Assembly: GCA_016937575.1 (NCBI GenBank)
Contig: JAFHKN010000002.1
Coordinates: 2,418,001 to 2,482,000, forward strand
Direction of reading: 5' to 3'
Source: Roseomonas aeriglobus
GTDB taxonomy: Bacteria; Pseudomonadota; Alphaproteobacteria; Sphingomonadales; Sphingomonadaceae
DNA: 64,000 nucleotides
Shown here: piece after piece, positions 9,496-18,983 of the stretch
Numbering within the stretch: position 1 is the stretch's first letter
Layout: each line of letters starts with the position of its first letter
Translations under genes and position numbers: made by a program
Notes under the pieces: model-generated
Told to the model about the DNA's origin: nothing
The model's database searches: none
What the model saw: only the letters and a program-made list of their open reading frames with translations

Positions 9496-10442
9496 GCCGC
9501 GCGTTCCGATACCAGGTTCGACCAGAGCTGCTCCGCCTGTCGCCAGCGCGTGCGCCAGGCGTTGGGGCCGAGCGGCACGTCCTCAGCGGTCAGCCGCAGC
9601 GCCGGGCGGTCGGCGAAATGCGCGGTCGGCAACCGGTCCGCCCGCGCCTCCAGCAGCGCACACAGGGCATCGAAGCGGCGGACGTGGACGCCGTTGACGT
9701 GGGTGCCGGCGCGGTTGGCGAGTTCGAAGCCGTGGCTGACGATGGTCACCGCGGCATGGGTATGGGCGGCGGCATGGTCGAGCGCAGCGCGCATCTCCCC
9801 CACCGACAGGGCGCAGAGCTGGAAGTGGCGCAGGGCGCCCGCGCGATCCTCGATCACCGTTACCGGTACTTCGATCAGCCCGCCGCGCACGACCGGCGCG
9901 ATCTGGCGCACCGGCAGCTGGATCGCGCTGGGCCACGGATGATGCGCGCCGTTGTGGCTGCTGTCGTACGCGAAACCGAGCGAGGTCAGCGCCGCGAGCG
10001 TGTCGTCGTTCGCGGCATAGCTGCCCGCGCGGAACGCGATCGGCACCGGCGCGCCGGCAGCGACGAGCAGATCGCGCGCCTGTTCGAGCAGCGCGCGCTG
10101 TTCGGTCGGCGAATATTCGATCAGCTCGAACCGGGCGTGGGCGCTGCGGTCGGCGGCATCGGCGGCGGTCCAATTGGGGTGGAGGTGGAGCTGCACCTCT
10201 TGGCCACCGGCCAGGATCGCATCGACCACCCGCGCGACATGATCGCGGCCGTGGACCAGCGCGGGCATCGGATCGACGAAGAAAGTCGCCTTCAGCCCAT
10301 GACGCCGCAGCATTTCGAGCTGATAGGCGACGCCGACCCCGGCGGGTTCGAGCGAGCGGCGGACGATCTCCGCGGTCGGCAGCCCGGCGGCGTGGTGGCG
10401 CCACATGAGTTCGGTGTCGATGGTCAGGAAGACGGGGGTCAT
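9492..10442 (-). CDS. Polysaccharide deacetylase-like protein
   Basis: A 316-aa NodB/CE4-related protein. The first strand carries FLTIDTELMW, and an HLHPNW motif near residue 100 can supply the two metal histidines of the CE4 HxxxH/HxH class. FRAGSYAANDDTLAAL follows the family's RAGSY pattern, and a late TIVSHGFE supplies the usual final histidine. ATG 10442 is preferred over a TTG two codons upstream. No signal peptide is visible, so it probably works in the cytoplasm, like WalW-type deacetylases of capsule loci. It is coupled to the GNAT-like gene by a 4-nt overlap. Confidence 0.78.
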   Translation of the reverse strand: MTPVFLTIDTELMWRHHAAGLPTAEIVRRSLEPAGVGVAYQLEMLRRHGLKATFFVDPMPALVHGRDHVARVVDAILAGGQEVQLHLHPNWTAADAADRSAHARFELIEYSPTEQRALLEQARDLLVAAGAPVPIAFRAGSYAANDDTLAALTSLGFAYDSSHNGAHHPWPSAIQLPVRQIAPVVRGGLIEVPVTVIEDRAGALRHFQLCALSVGEMRAALDHAAAHTHAAVTIVSHGFELANRAGTHVNGVHVRRFDALCALLEARADRLPTAHFADRPALRLTAEDVPLGPNAWRTRWRQAEQLWSNLVSERAA

Positions 10443-10632
10443 GCGCAATAGCGTAGCGCGCAGGGCGTGAAGAAATGACGAAGCCAGCGCGCGTGCGCGC
10501 GGCGAAGGTCACGAAGTTCACGCCAAGACGCGGTTTTTCGCATCCGGAAGCCGTCGGGTTGGGAACCTGTCAAAGAGCGTGGCGGCAGGGCCGCGGCGAT
10601 GGCGCCAGCCGAGCAGACGAAATCTAACATTG

Positions 10633-10671
10633 CAAGCGGGTATACGCAAAGCGAACCCATCCCCGCTTGCC
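10633..10671. promoter_or_regulatory. Inverted repeat upstream of the restriction-modification gene
   Basis: GCAAGCGGG (10633-10641) and CCCGCTTGC (10663-10671) form a perfect 9-bp inverted repeat with a 21-nt spacer, about 50 bases before the GTG start of the type ISP gene. It could be an mRNA hairpin or an operator for the HTH protein encoded at 13789. There is no direct evidence for either. Confidence 0.35.
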
Positions 10672-10718
10672 GCCCCCGCGCGCTTCGCCCATCGTCGAGC
10701 GTGACGAAAGGACCCTGC

Positions 10719-13700
10719 GTGAGCCGCCAACTGATCAACGAATATCGTGCCGAGCTGGACCGGCTGCGCGCCATTTCGGGCAGCCAGCGCGAGAGCGTGC
10801 TGCGCGAAGCGTTCAAGGACCTGCTGAAGCGTTGGGGCAAGGCGCACGACCTGCAATTCGTCGCCGAACACGACCTGCTGACCAACCGGATGACGCGCAT
10901 CTATGTCGACGGCGCGCTGCTCCACAGTTTGCGCGTGCCCTTCGGCTATTGGGAAGCGAAGGACGCGGCCGACGACCTGGAGGCGGAAATTCAAGCCAAG
11001 TTCCGCAAGGGTTACCCGCGCGACAACATCGTCTTCACCGACGATCGCACCGCGGTGCTGTGGCAGGACGGTGCCGAAGTGCTGCGCGCCGGCATGCAGG
11101 CGGACGACGACAGCCTGCTGCTGCTGCTGACCCGCTTCTTCGCGCACGAACGCCGCGAGATCGCCGATTTCAACCGCGCGGTGAAGAAGTTCGCCGCCGA
11201 CCTGCCCCACATCCTGGTCGCGCTGCGCGAACGGATCGCGGAGAAGCATGCGGCGTCCCAGGACTTCGCCGATGCGGTCGCCGCGTTCCTGAAACACGCC
11301 CGCGACGCGATCAATCCGGCGGTCAGCGACGACAATGTGCGCGAGATGCTGATCCAGCACGTTCTGACCGAGGACATCTTCGCCAAGGTGTTCAACGACC
11401 CCGATTTTCACCGCAAGAACAATGTCGCCGCCGAGCTGTACAAGCTGGAGGACAAATTGTTCGACCGCGGGGAGAAACGCACCCTGCTCGGCGCGCTGGC
11501 GCCCTATTACGCCGGGATCGAGGCGACCGCCGCGCTGATCGAGAGCCATTCGGAAAAGCAGGGATTCCTGAAGGCGCTCTACGAGGATTTCTACAAGGCG
11601 TACAACCGCAAGGCCGCCGACCGGCTGGGCGTCGTCTATACCCCGGGCGAAATCGTGCGGTTCATGATCCGCAGCGCTGACTGGCTGTGCGAGAAGCATT
11701 TCGGCAAGAACCTGATCGACCGCGGCGTCGAGATCCTGGACCCCGCGACCGGCACCGGCACCTTCATCGTCGAACTGCTGGAGCATTTCCGCGGCAACCA
11801 CGACAAGCTGCGCCACAAATACAAGGAGGAACTGCACGCGAACGAGGTCGCGATCCTGCCGTACTACGTCGCCAACCTGAACATCGAGGCGACGTACCAG
11901 GCGATCACCGGGCAATTCGCGGAATATGAGAATCTGTGCTTCGTCGATACGCTGGACAACGTCGCGGCGCTGGGCATCTATTCAGGCCACCAGTTCGACC
12001 TGCTCGGTGGCCTGGCCGACGAGAATATGGAGCGGGTGAAGCGCCAGAACCGTCGCAAAATCAGCGTCATCATCGGCAACCCGCCCTACAATGCGTGGCA
12101 GGAAAACTATAACCAGAACAACGCCAACCGCCCCTACGAACGCGTCGACCAGCGCATCAAGCAGACGTACGTCAGGGAAGGCACGGCGCAGAACATGAAC
12201 AGCGTGTACGACATGTACACGCGCTTCGTTCGCTGGGCGTCCGACAGGATCGGCGACGAAGGCATCATCGCCTTCGTCATCGGGCGCAAGCCGATCGCCA
12301 AGGCGGCCTATGACGGGTTCCGCAAGGTCGCCGAGCGAGAGTTCAGCGACATCTGGCTGCTGGATCTGGGTGGCGACGTGCGCGACAATCCCAAGCTGTC
12401 GGGCACGACGCATAATGTGTTCGGTATCCAGACCGGCGTGATGGTGGCGCTGCTGGTCAAGCGGAAGGGCAAGGGCGGTGCGGTGATCCGCTACGCACGG
12501 CGGCCGGAGATGGAGACGGCGGCCGACAAGCTGGCGTGGGTCGGCAATGCGCGGTCGTTCGAAGGATTGCCGGTCGAGACGATCTTGCCGGACAAGCGGC
12601 ATGATTGGGTGGATCAGGCGACACACGGTTGGACGGCATTTCTGCCGTTGGTTGATCCCAAATCTAAGAATGATGCTCGATCAACAAGCACACGCGCTAT
12701 TTTTAAGTTAATTACCAATGGTGCCAAGACACAGCGTGATGAATGGGTTTATGATCGAAGCGCTGACGACCTCTCAGACAAAGTGCGTTTTCTTATAAAT
12801 GCATACGAAGAAACAAGAAGTGATTCTCAAAGCCAGCTTCGATCTGCTATCAAGTGGGATCGAGAGCTCGATAAATATCGACAAAAGGGCATTCAGAAAG
12901 ATTTCTAGCTCAACCTGATTCAAGTATCACAATTCCGGCCATTTTTTCGCCAGCATTTGTATTTTGACCAACATCTCATCGGGCAGCCTTACCGAACGGG
13001 TCAATTCTACGGGAAAAGCAGCCATAATTTGACGATCGCTTTTCGTAGCGTAGCATCGTCAAACCATCTTACTGCAATGGCGACTTCGGGCGTTTTCGAT
13101 TTAAACCTGCTTAAGACCGGGAACGCCGGTACGCAGGGCGTCGCCCGCTACCGCTACCTCAAATCCGGCGAGCGGGTCGACAACATCACCGACTGGGCGC
13201 TCAACAAGTTCGTCGCGCGCTACGGCAAGAAGGGCGTCAGCAAAGATACGATCTTCACCTATGTCTATGCCGTGCTCCACGATCCGGTCTATCGCGAAAC
13301 CTACGCGCTGAACCTGAAGCGCGAGTTTCCGCGCATCCCCCTGTATCCCGACTTCGCGCGCTGGTCGGCGTGGGGGCAGGCGCTGATGGACATGCACATC
13401 GGCTATGAGGACGTCGCCCCCTGGCCGGTCGAGCGGGTCGAGACGCCGAACCCGAAGCGCGCCGAAGTAACCAGTCCGAAGCCGATCCTGAAATCGGTGC
13501 CCGACCAGGGCATCGTGCGGGTCGACGAGGATACGCAGATCACCGGCATTCCGCCGGAGGCGTGGGACTATCGGCTGGGCAACCGGTCGGCAATCGACTG
13601 GGTGCTCGACCAGCACAAGGAAAAGACCCCGCGCGATCCCACGATCCGCGAGAAATTCAACACCTATCGCTTCGCCGATTACAAGGAGAGCATGATCGCG

Positions 13701-13796
13701 CTGCTGGCGAAGGTCGTGCGGGTGAGTGTCGATACGGTGGCAATCACGCAGGCGATGCGGGGGCTGGATCGGAGTGGGTGGGACGCGGATGCCTAA
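10719..13796 (+). pseudogene. Type ISP/IIG-like restriction-modification enzyme interrupted by in-frame TAG
   Basis: Single-chain nuclease-methyltransferase-specificity protein that would be 1025 aa. The N-terminal part holds a PD-(E)xK-like GYWEAKD near residue 73. The N6-adenine methyltransferase core has motif I DPATGTGTF (near residue 348) and motif IV NPPYNAW (near residue 457). The C-terminal specificity domain of the LlaBIII type follows. A TAG at 12906-12908 stops the frame after 729 aa, but the same frame continues without shift (FRPFFRQHLYFDQHL) through 13796, giving the expected YFD-containing domain. No helicase motifs are seen, unlike classic type ISP enzymes. GTG 10719 has AAAGGA 8 nt upstream. 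The interrupted product lacks most of its target-recognition domain and is probably inactive. Confidence 0.85.
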
Positions 13797-14145
13797 AACA
13801 AAACGCCCGCGAACGATCGAGCGCGATCATGCCTTTTGGTTTGCGCTGCCCTACGCCGCGAAGCTTCTGGCGATGGCGCCACGCAAGGTGGAAATGCTCG
13901 CAATCGCTGGGCGCCTCTCGGCTAGAGAAGAAAACGGCATTCTATGGATCGCCGAGGCCGATGTGACTGGCCTGCGGCGCGATCAAGCGGCCTTGGCAGC
14001 GGCGAAACAGTTCGTTCGCGAAGATCTTACCGACGTCAAACGCGCGACACCTGAAAAAATCGTACGGTATCATGCCCGCGGGCCGGATCAGGACGTCCTG
14101 CCAATCGCCGATTATCGGCACAAGATGCCGGGACGGGACTGCTGA
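13789..14145 (+). CDS. Small excisionase-like helix-turn-helix protein next to R-M gene
   Basis: A 118-aa protein whose ATG overlaps the last 8 bases of the restriction-modification frame. Residues about 20-62 (LPYAAKLLAMAPRKVEMLA, then GRLSAREENGILWIAEADV) fit the HTH_17/excisionase pattern: helix-turn-helix, then a short basic wing ending in an aspartate-containing strand. The rest is charged, with no recognised domain. Tight coupling suggests a controller or accessory protein of the R-M gene, which is inference. No homologue is recognised with certainty. Confidence 0.65.
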   Translation: MPKTKRPRTIERDHAFWFALPYAAKLLAMAPRKVEMLAIAGRLSAREENGILWIAEADVTGLRRDQAALAAAKQFVREDLTDVKRATPEKIVRYHARGPDQDVLPIADYRHKMPGRDC

Positions 14146-14168
14146 TCCTAAGGGTGGTGGCTAGAAGC

Positions 14169-14257
14169 GCGCCGCGGCAAAGCCGCGTCGTCGGACGGGG
14201 CCGGGGCGGCCCCGCCGGCCGCCCTTGCGCGAGGGGCGATTAGCTCGGGCTAATCGC
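14169..14257. repeat. GC-rich hairpin element plus perfect stem between convergent genes
   Basis: Bases 14169-14220 carry a GCCGCGGCAAAGCCGCG hairpin followed by CGTCGTCGGACGGGG and GGGGCGGCCCCGCC. Parts recur at 57440-57468 (reverse orientation) and 61426-61456. Next to it, GCGATTAGC (14236-14244) and GCTAATCGC (14249-14257) form a perfect 9-bp stem with a 4-nt loop, just past the uvrC stop. It probably ends transcription from both sides. There is no T-run, so Rho-independent activity is uncertain. Confidence 0.6.
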
Positions 14258-14265
14258 TGCCCGCG

Positions 14266-16182
14266 CTAGCGGGCGTGATAAAAATCATACACCTGCTGCG
14301 CCACTGCCGCACTCACCCCCGGCGCCTTCTGCAGATCCGCCAACGACGCGTTGCGCACCGCGCGCCCCGTGCCGAAGTGCATCAGCAATGCCTTCTTCCG
14401 CGCCGGACCGATGCCGGGGACTTCATCCAACGGACTCGCCCCGATCGCCTTCGCGCGCTTCGCCCGATGCGCGCCGATCGCGAAGCGGTGGACTTCGTCG
14501 CGCAGGCGCTGGAGGTAGAAGAGCAAGGGCGAGTTGACCGGCAGGGTCAGTTCGCGGCCGTCCATCAGGTGGAAGACCTCGCGCCCCTCGCGGCCGTGGT
14601 GCGGGCCCTTGGCGACACCGACGAGCACCACATCCTCGATCCCCAGATCCTCCAGCACCGCCTTCGCTGCATTCAGCTGGCCACGGCCGCCGTCGAGCAG
14701 CACCAGATCGGGCCATTCGCCGCTGTCGCGGTCGGGGTTTTCCTCCAGCGCGCGGGCGAAGCGGCGGGTCAGCACTTCGCGCATCATCGCGTAATCGTCG
14801 TCGGTCGCCGCCTGCTTGATGTTGAACTTGCGATACTGGCCCTTGCGGAAACCCTCCGGCCCCGCGACGACCATCGCACCCAGCGCATTGGTGCCCTGGA
14901 TGTGGCTGTTGTCGTAGACCTCGATCCGGTCGGGCGGCTCGGGCAGTTCGAACAGTTCGGCGAGCTCGCGGTTGAGCCGGGCCTGGGTGGTGCTTTCGGC
15001 CAGACGCCGTTCGAGCGCTTCGCGGGCGTTGCGCTGCGCCTGCTCCATCAGCCGCTTGCGCGTGCCGCGCTGGGGCACCGACAGCGCGACCTTGTAGCCC
15101 GCCGCCTCGCCCAGCGCCTGGGCGAGCAGCTCGCCCTCGGGCAACTCGCGGTCGAGCAGGATCGTTCGCGCCGGTGGCACGTCTTCGTAGAATTGGGCGA
15201 GGAACTGGGTCAGCACCTCGTCCTCCGCAACCTCGCCGGTGTGCGCGGGGAAGAAGCTGCGGTGGCCCCAATTCTGGCCGCCGCGGATGAAGAAGGCCTG
15301 GATGCCCATCACCCCTTCGTGGCAGGCGAGCGCGAAGATGTCGGCATCGCCGACGCCTTCGGCATTGATGAACTGCGTGCCCTGGATGAAGGTCAGCGCC
15401 TTCAGCCGGTCGCGCAGCACCGCGGCCAGTTCGAAGTCCATATTCTCCGCCGCAGCGGTCATCTGCGCGCCGAGCTTCGCCTGGACGTCGGTCGCCTTGC
15501 CGGCGAGGAATTTCTTCGAATCCTCGACGAGGTCGGCATAGCCCGCCTTGTCGATCCGCCCGACGCACGGCGCCGAGCAGCGCTTGATCTGATAAAGCAG
15601 GCACGGCCGGTCGCGGGTCTTGAAGAAGCCGTCGGTGCACGACCGCAGCAGGAACAGCTTCTGCAGCGCATTCAACGTGTTGTTGACACTGCCGGCACTG
15701 GCGAAGGGGCCGTAGTAATTGCCCTTCGCCCGCCGGGCGCCGCGATGCTTCTGGATGCGCGGGAAGTCGTGATCGGCGCGCAGCAGGATGAAGGGGAAGC
15801 TTTTGTCGTCGCGCAGCAGGACGTTGTAGGGCGGGCGATAGCGTTTGATCAGCTGCGCCTCGAGCAGCAGCGCCTCGGCCTCGTTGTTGGTGGTGACGAT
15901 CGTCATCGACCGCGTCTGCGCAACCATGCGCTGCAACCGCTTCGTCAGGCGGGTGACCTGGGTATAGTTGGTCACGCGGTTCTTCAGCGCACGCGCCTTC
16001 CCGACGTACAGCACATCGCCCTTGGCGTCGTGCATCCGGTACACGCCGGGGCGCACCGGCAGCGTCTGGACGACGTTGCGGATCGCCGCCACCCCCGCCT
16101 CCAGGTCGGGCGCGTCGCTGCCGCGGACGGTATAGGTGGCGGCTTCCTCGTTGAATCGGTTGGGGGAGGCGGGATCGATCAC
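14266..16182 (-). CDS. uvrC: UvrABC excinuclease subunit C
   Basis: Makes both incisions in nucleotide excision repair. At 638 aa the domains run in order: GIY-YIG nuclease (GVYRMHDAKGDVLYVGKA, residues about 45-62), Cys-rich region (CLLYQIKRCSAPCVGRI), UVR helix pair that binds UvrB (FELAAVLRDRLKAL), RNase H-like nuclease (EVYDNSHIQGTNALGAMVV, LVLLDGGRGQLNAA) and C-terminal HhH (LDEVPGIGPARKKALLMHFG). GTG 16182 (VIDPASPNRF) is chosen; the frame stays open to 16359, but the extra N-terminus is not family-like. No partner uvr genes are nearby. Confidence 0.96.
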   Translation of the reverse strand: MIDPASPNRFNEEAATYTVRGSDAPDLEAGVAAIRNVVQTLPVRPGVYRMHDAKGDVLYVGKARALKNRVTNYTQVTRLTKRLQRMVAQTRSMTIVTTNNEAEALLLEAQLIKRYRPPYNVLLRDDKSFPFILLRADHDFPRIQKHRGARRAKGNYYGPFASAGSVNNTLNALQKLFLLRSCTDGFFKTRDRPCLLYQIKRCSAPCVGRIDKAGYADLVEDSKKFLAGKATDVQAKLGAQMTAAAENMDFELAAVLRDRLKALTFIQGTQFINAEGVGDADIFALACHEGVMGIQAFFIRGGQNWGHRSFFPAHTGEVAEDEVLTQFLAQFYEDVPPARTILLDRELPEGELLAQALGEAAGYKVALSVPQRGTRKRLMEQAQRNAREALERRLAESTTQARLNRELAELFELPEPPDRIEVYDNSHIQGTNALGAMVVAGPEGFRKGQYRKFNIKQAATDDDYAMMREVLTRRFARALEENPDRDSGEWPDLVLLDGGRGQLNAAKAVLEDLGIEDVVLVGVAKGPHHGREGREVFHLMDGRELTLPVNSPLLFYLQRLRDEVHRFAIGAHRAKRAKAIGASPLDEVPGIGPARKKALLMHFGTGRAVRNASLADLQKAPGVSAAVAQQVYDFYHAR

Positions 16183-16448
16183 GCGTGCCGACTTAGGAAT
16201 CCGCAAGGGCGAGGGCAATGCGGCATGTTCGCGCACCGAATGGTACGCCCTTGCAGCCAATCGGTTGCCCAGCAGTTCGACCTGGACGAGGAACAGAACC
16301 GACTGGCGATCGACGAAGCATCGCTCCCGACTGGCTGACGGCGGCGACGGCTGGGACATATGCGCCGCGGCGCCGGTTCTTTTGTACCATATCGCATCGA
16401 CCGGCCGGCCCCTACCCTTCCGCTTCCTTCACGAGTCGGGAGACGGTC

Positions 16449-16601
16449 ATGGTCACGGCATCGGCAGACGAGCACGCCTATCTGCTCAAGCGGAGCGCCG
16501 ATCACCGCGCACTCGCCGACCGGGCGACACTGGCGGCATCGCGCGTCGCACATGAGCAGTTCGCCGCCGCTTATGCCCGGCGCGCCGCGGATTTGGGGTA
16601 G
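16449..16601 (+). CDS. Small conserved-type protein (50 aa)
   Basis: Short helical, charged, Ala-rich protein (MVTASADEHAYLLKRSADHR, then LASRVAHEQFAAAYARRAA). It has a GGGAGA ribosome site 6-11 nt before the ATG. The pattern of His/Arg/Ala heptads resembles small uncharacterised proteins seen in sphingomonads, but I cannot name a family. It precedes the stress-type cluster and is divergent from uvrC. Confidence 0.55.
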   Translation: MVTASADEHAYLLKRSADHRALADRATLAASRVAHEQFAAAYARRAADLG

Positions 16602-16633
16602 AAGAGGACTAATAGCTTACCCCAAAGATACCA

Positions 16634-16658
16634 GGAACACTCCAGCCTAACAAAAGTT
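16634..16658 (+). promoter_or_regulatory. Putative EcfG (general stress sigma) promoter
   Basis: GGAAC (16634-16638), a 16-nt spacer, then AGTT (16655-16658). The alphaproteobacterial EcfG consensus is GGAAC-N16/17-cGTT, so only the weakly conserved first base of the -10 differs. It sits about 50 bases before the lipoprotein gene that opens a CsbD/LuxR/entericidin cluster, the kind of genes found in EcfG regulons. Confidence 0.55.
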
Positions 16659-16707
16659 AATCCCGCCTGACCGGCCGCATGGTGCCGCCGGTCGACGGAG
16701 ATGTCGG

Positions 16708-17028
16708 GTGAGAACCATCGTAATCGCCTGTGTCGCCGGGCTAGCCGTTACTGCCTGTGCCGCCCCGTCGCGGCGGATCGCCACGGGCCTGGAACGCTAT
16801 GGCCTGGACGCGGAGCGGTCGGCTTGCGTCGGCACGCGGTTGGAAAGCGACCTGTCGCTCGGCCAGCTGCAACAGCTGGGACGCGCCGCGGCCGCCTATC
16901 GGAAGGGCGATACCGATCCGACCCGGCTGACCCCCAGCGATCTGGTGCGCGTCGCCGGCGAAATCCGCGATCCCGAAATCGCGATCGCGGTCGGCAAGGC
17001 GGCTGCCGCGTGCAGCGTCCTGCCCTGA
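16708..17028 (+). CDS. Small lipoprotein of unknown function
   Basis: A 106-aa protein with a short signal peptide ending in a lipobox-like VTACA (Cys 17). The mature part is mostly helical, with two more cysteines (SACVGTRLE, AAACSVLP) that could pair in the periplasm. GTG 16708 has GGAGAT about 6 nt upstream. No domain is recognised. A putative EcfG promoter lies immediately upstream and the CsbD-like gene follows 45 bases on, suggesting an envelope-stress role, which is inference. Confidence 0.75.
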   Translation: MRTIVIACVAGLAVTACAAPSRRIATGLERYGLDAERSACVGTRLESDLSLGQLQQLGRAAAAYRKGDTDPTRLTPSDLVRVAGEIRDPEIAIAVGKAAAACSVLP

Positions 17029-17073
17029 CGCGCGCCCAGCCTCTCCCGAAAATTCAGCAATTGGAGGTTCGTC

Positions 17074-17445
17074 ATGAACAAGCATGAAGTGCGCGGTGGC
17101 GCCCGCTATGTCGGTGGCAAGATCGAGAAAGCGGTCGGCGACGCGGTCGACCGCCGCGACTGGCAGGTGGCCGGGGTCGTCGACCAGGTCGCAGGCGCCG
17201 GCGAGAACATGTTCGGCCGCGCCCAGTCGGTCGCCGAAGACGTCGCCGACGCGACGCCAGGCCTGATCGACCATGCCCGCGAAAAGCTCGACGCCGCCGC
17301 CGACCGCGCGACCGACGCCGCGCGCCGCGGCGCCAGGTCGGCCGCCGACCTCGCCAGGCAGGGCGACGACCGCCTGTTGTGGGCGGCCGGCGCGCTGATC
17401 GGCGGCTATGCGCTGGGCTGGCTGGTTCACGGGCGTCGCGACTGA
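17074..17445 (+). CDS. CsbD-like stress protein with C-terminal membrane helix
   Basis: A 123-aa protein. The N-terminal half has CsbD-like repeats (GGARYVGGKIEKAVGDAVDR, WQVAGVVDQVAGAGENMFG), then an amphipathic Ala/Arg/Asp helix, and finally a hydrophobic segment (LLWAAGALIGGYALGWLVHG), resembling a CsbD-ElaB/YgaM hybrid that anchors to the membrane. GGAGG lies 7 nt before ATG 17074. CsbD proteins are general-stress markers with no known biochemical activity. It ends 11 bases before the PAS-LuxR regulator and is likely in the same transcript. Confidence 0.82.
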   Translation: MNKHEVRGGARYVGGKIEKAVGDAVDRRDWQVAGVVDQVAGAGENMFGRAQSVAEDVADATPGLIDHAREKLDAAADRATDAARRGARSAADLARQGDDRLLWAAGALIGGYALGWLVHGRRD

Positions 17446-17456
17446 GCCTTCCCTCC

Positions 17457-18983
17457 ATGTCGACCGCCCCTTCCTTGCCGTCGCTGAAGACCCTTCGCGA
17501 GACCACGGACCTGCGGCATCTGCAGCAGATCGTCGCCGGTCTGGACGAAGGCGTTGTGCTGATCGACCCGGACGAGAGCCTGCTCTGGGCCAATCCGGCC
17601 GCGCTCGCCATGCATGGCGTCGAGCGGCTGGAGCAGCTGGGGCAGACGGTCGACGATTATCGTGCGCGCTTCCAGCTGCGCTATCGCAACAATCACCGGC
17701 TGGACGCCGACGATTATCCGATCGGCCGCGTCGTGGCGGGCGAGGCGTTTTCCGAAGTCGTGGTCGAAGTGACCGTGGCGGGCGAAGACGCGCCGCGCTG
17801 GGTCCATCAGGTCCGCAGCCTGGTGCTGAACGACGAAGATGACGGCGATCCCGCCTGCGTCGTGATGATCGTCCAGGACGTCACCGCGCGCTACGAGGCG
17901 GAGGATCGGTTCGAACAATCGTTCAACGCCAATCCGGCACCCGCCGTCATCTGCCGCCTGTCCGACCTGCGTTTCGTGAAGGTCAACCAGGGGTTTCTGG
18001 ACATGACCGGTCACGCGCGCGACCAGGTGCTGTGCAAGACCGTCTACGACATCGACGTGTTGCGCAGCGCCGAGCAGCGCGACCTGGCGAAGGAGCGATT
18101 GGCCGAGGGCCGCACCATTCCGCAGATGGAGGCCGAGCTCGAGCTGCCGGGCGGCGGCACCAAGCTGGTCATCGTCGCAGGACAGCCGATCGACATGGGC
18201 GACGAGCCCTGCATCCTCTTCACCTTCGCCGATCTGGAGCCGCGGCGAAAGGCCGAGGCGGCGCTGCGCCATAGCGAGGAGCGGTTCACCCGCACCTTCC
18301 AGATGGCACCGATCCCGATGGCGATCGGGGCGCGCGACGGACATCTGCTGTGCGAAGTCAATGCCAGCTTCACCGAGCTGACCGGCTATGCCTCGCCCGA
18401 GATCATCGGCCGCTCGCTTGCCGACGTCGGCCTGTGGTCGAGCGACGCGACGCGCACCGAAATCGAAGCCGCGATTGAGGCCGGCCGCGACCTGCGCGGG
18501 CACGAGGCTGGCATCCTGGCCAGGGATGGCGGCCGGATCGAAAGCCTGGTGTCGACCGAGGTCATCCACCTGGGTGACGATGCCTGCGTGCTGTGGGCGT
18601 TCCAGGACATCACCCAGCGCAAGGCAACCGAGCTGGAGCTGGTCGAGGCGATCGAGGCGGTGATGAAGGACGCCAGCTGGTTCAGCCGATCGATCATGGA
18701 CAAGCTCGCCCGGCTGCGCGCGCCGCAGCCCGACGAAACGGGCGTCGGTTTGAACGACCTGACGGCGCGCGAACGCGAGGTGCTGGCGCTGATCTGCCGC
18801 GGGTTGGACGACAAGAGCATCGCGCGAACGCTGGGCGTGTCGGGCAACACCGTGCGCAATCACGTCGCCCGCATCTACGGCAAGATCGGCGTGCATCGCC
18901 GCACCGCCGCGGCCGCCTGGGCACGGGCGCGCGGGTTCGACAGCGACGCGGTCGCGATCGGCCAGCGGGAGCGCAGCGAATGA
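17457..18983 (+). CDS. PAS-domain LuxR-family transcriptional regulator
   Basis: A 508-aa soluble regulator. Three PAS-like modules are visible at about residues 18-140 (GLDEGVVLIDPDESLLWANP), 150-265 (SFNANPAPAVICRLSDLRFV) and 275-395 (TFQMAPIPMAIGARDG, ending in CVLWAFQDITQRK). The C-terminal GerE/LuxR HTH is at about 438-500 (LTAREREVLALICRGLDDKS, TLGVSGNTVRNHVARIYGKI). There is no receiver or kinase domain, so it probably binds a small ligand or cofactor directly. It overlaps the next gene by ATGA. Its position inside the stress cluster suggests it controls some of these genes. Confidence 0.88.
   Translation: MSTAPSLPSLKTLRETTDLRHLQQIVAGLDEGVVLIDPDESLLWANPAALAMHGVERLEQLGQTVDDYRARFQLRYRNNHRLDADDYPIGRVVAGEAFSEVVVEVTVAGEDAPRWVHQVRSLVLNDEDDGDPACVVMIVQDVTARYEAEDRFEQSFNANPAPAVICRLSDLRFVKVNQGFLDMTGHARDQVLCKTVYDIDVLRSAEQRDLAKERLAEGRTIPQMEAELELPGGGTKLVIVAGQPIDMGDEPCILFTFADLEPRRKAEAALRHSEERFTRTFQMAPIPMAIGARDGHLLCEVNASFTELTGYASPEIIGRSLADVGLWSSDATRTEIEAAIEAGRDLRGHEAGILARDGGRIESLVSTEVIHLGDDACVLWAFQDITQRKATELELVEAIEAVMKDASWFSRSIMDKLARLRAPQPDETGVGLNDLTAREREVLALICRGLDDKSIARTLGVSGNTVRNHVARIYGKIGVHRRTAAAAWARARGFDSDAVAIGQRERSE

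Noticed and set aside
10443..10600. GGAAC at about 10562 as an EcfG promoter for the R-M gene
   Set aside because: At N16 the next bases are not CGTT, so the -10 element is missing.
12957..13796. Separate gene encoding a 279-aa protein after the R-M gene
   Set aside because: It is in the same frame as the upstream part and continues its domain; it has no ribosome site, so it is the second half of one broken gene.
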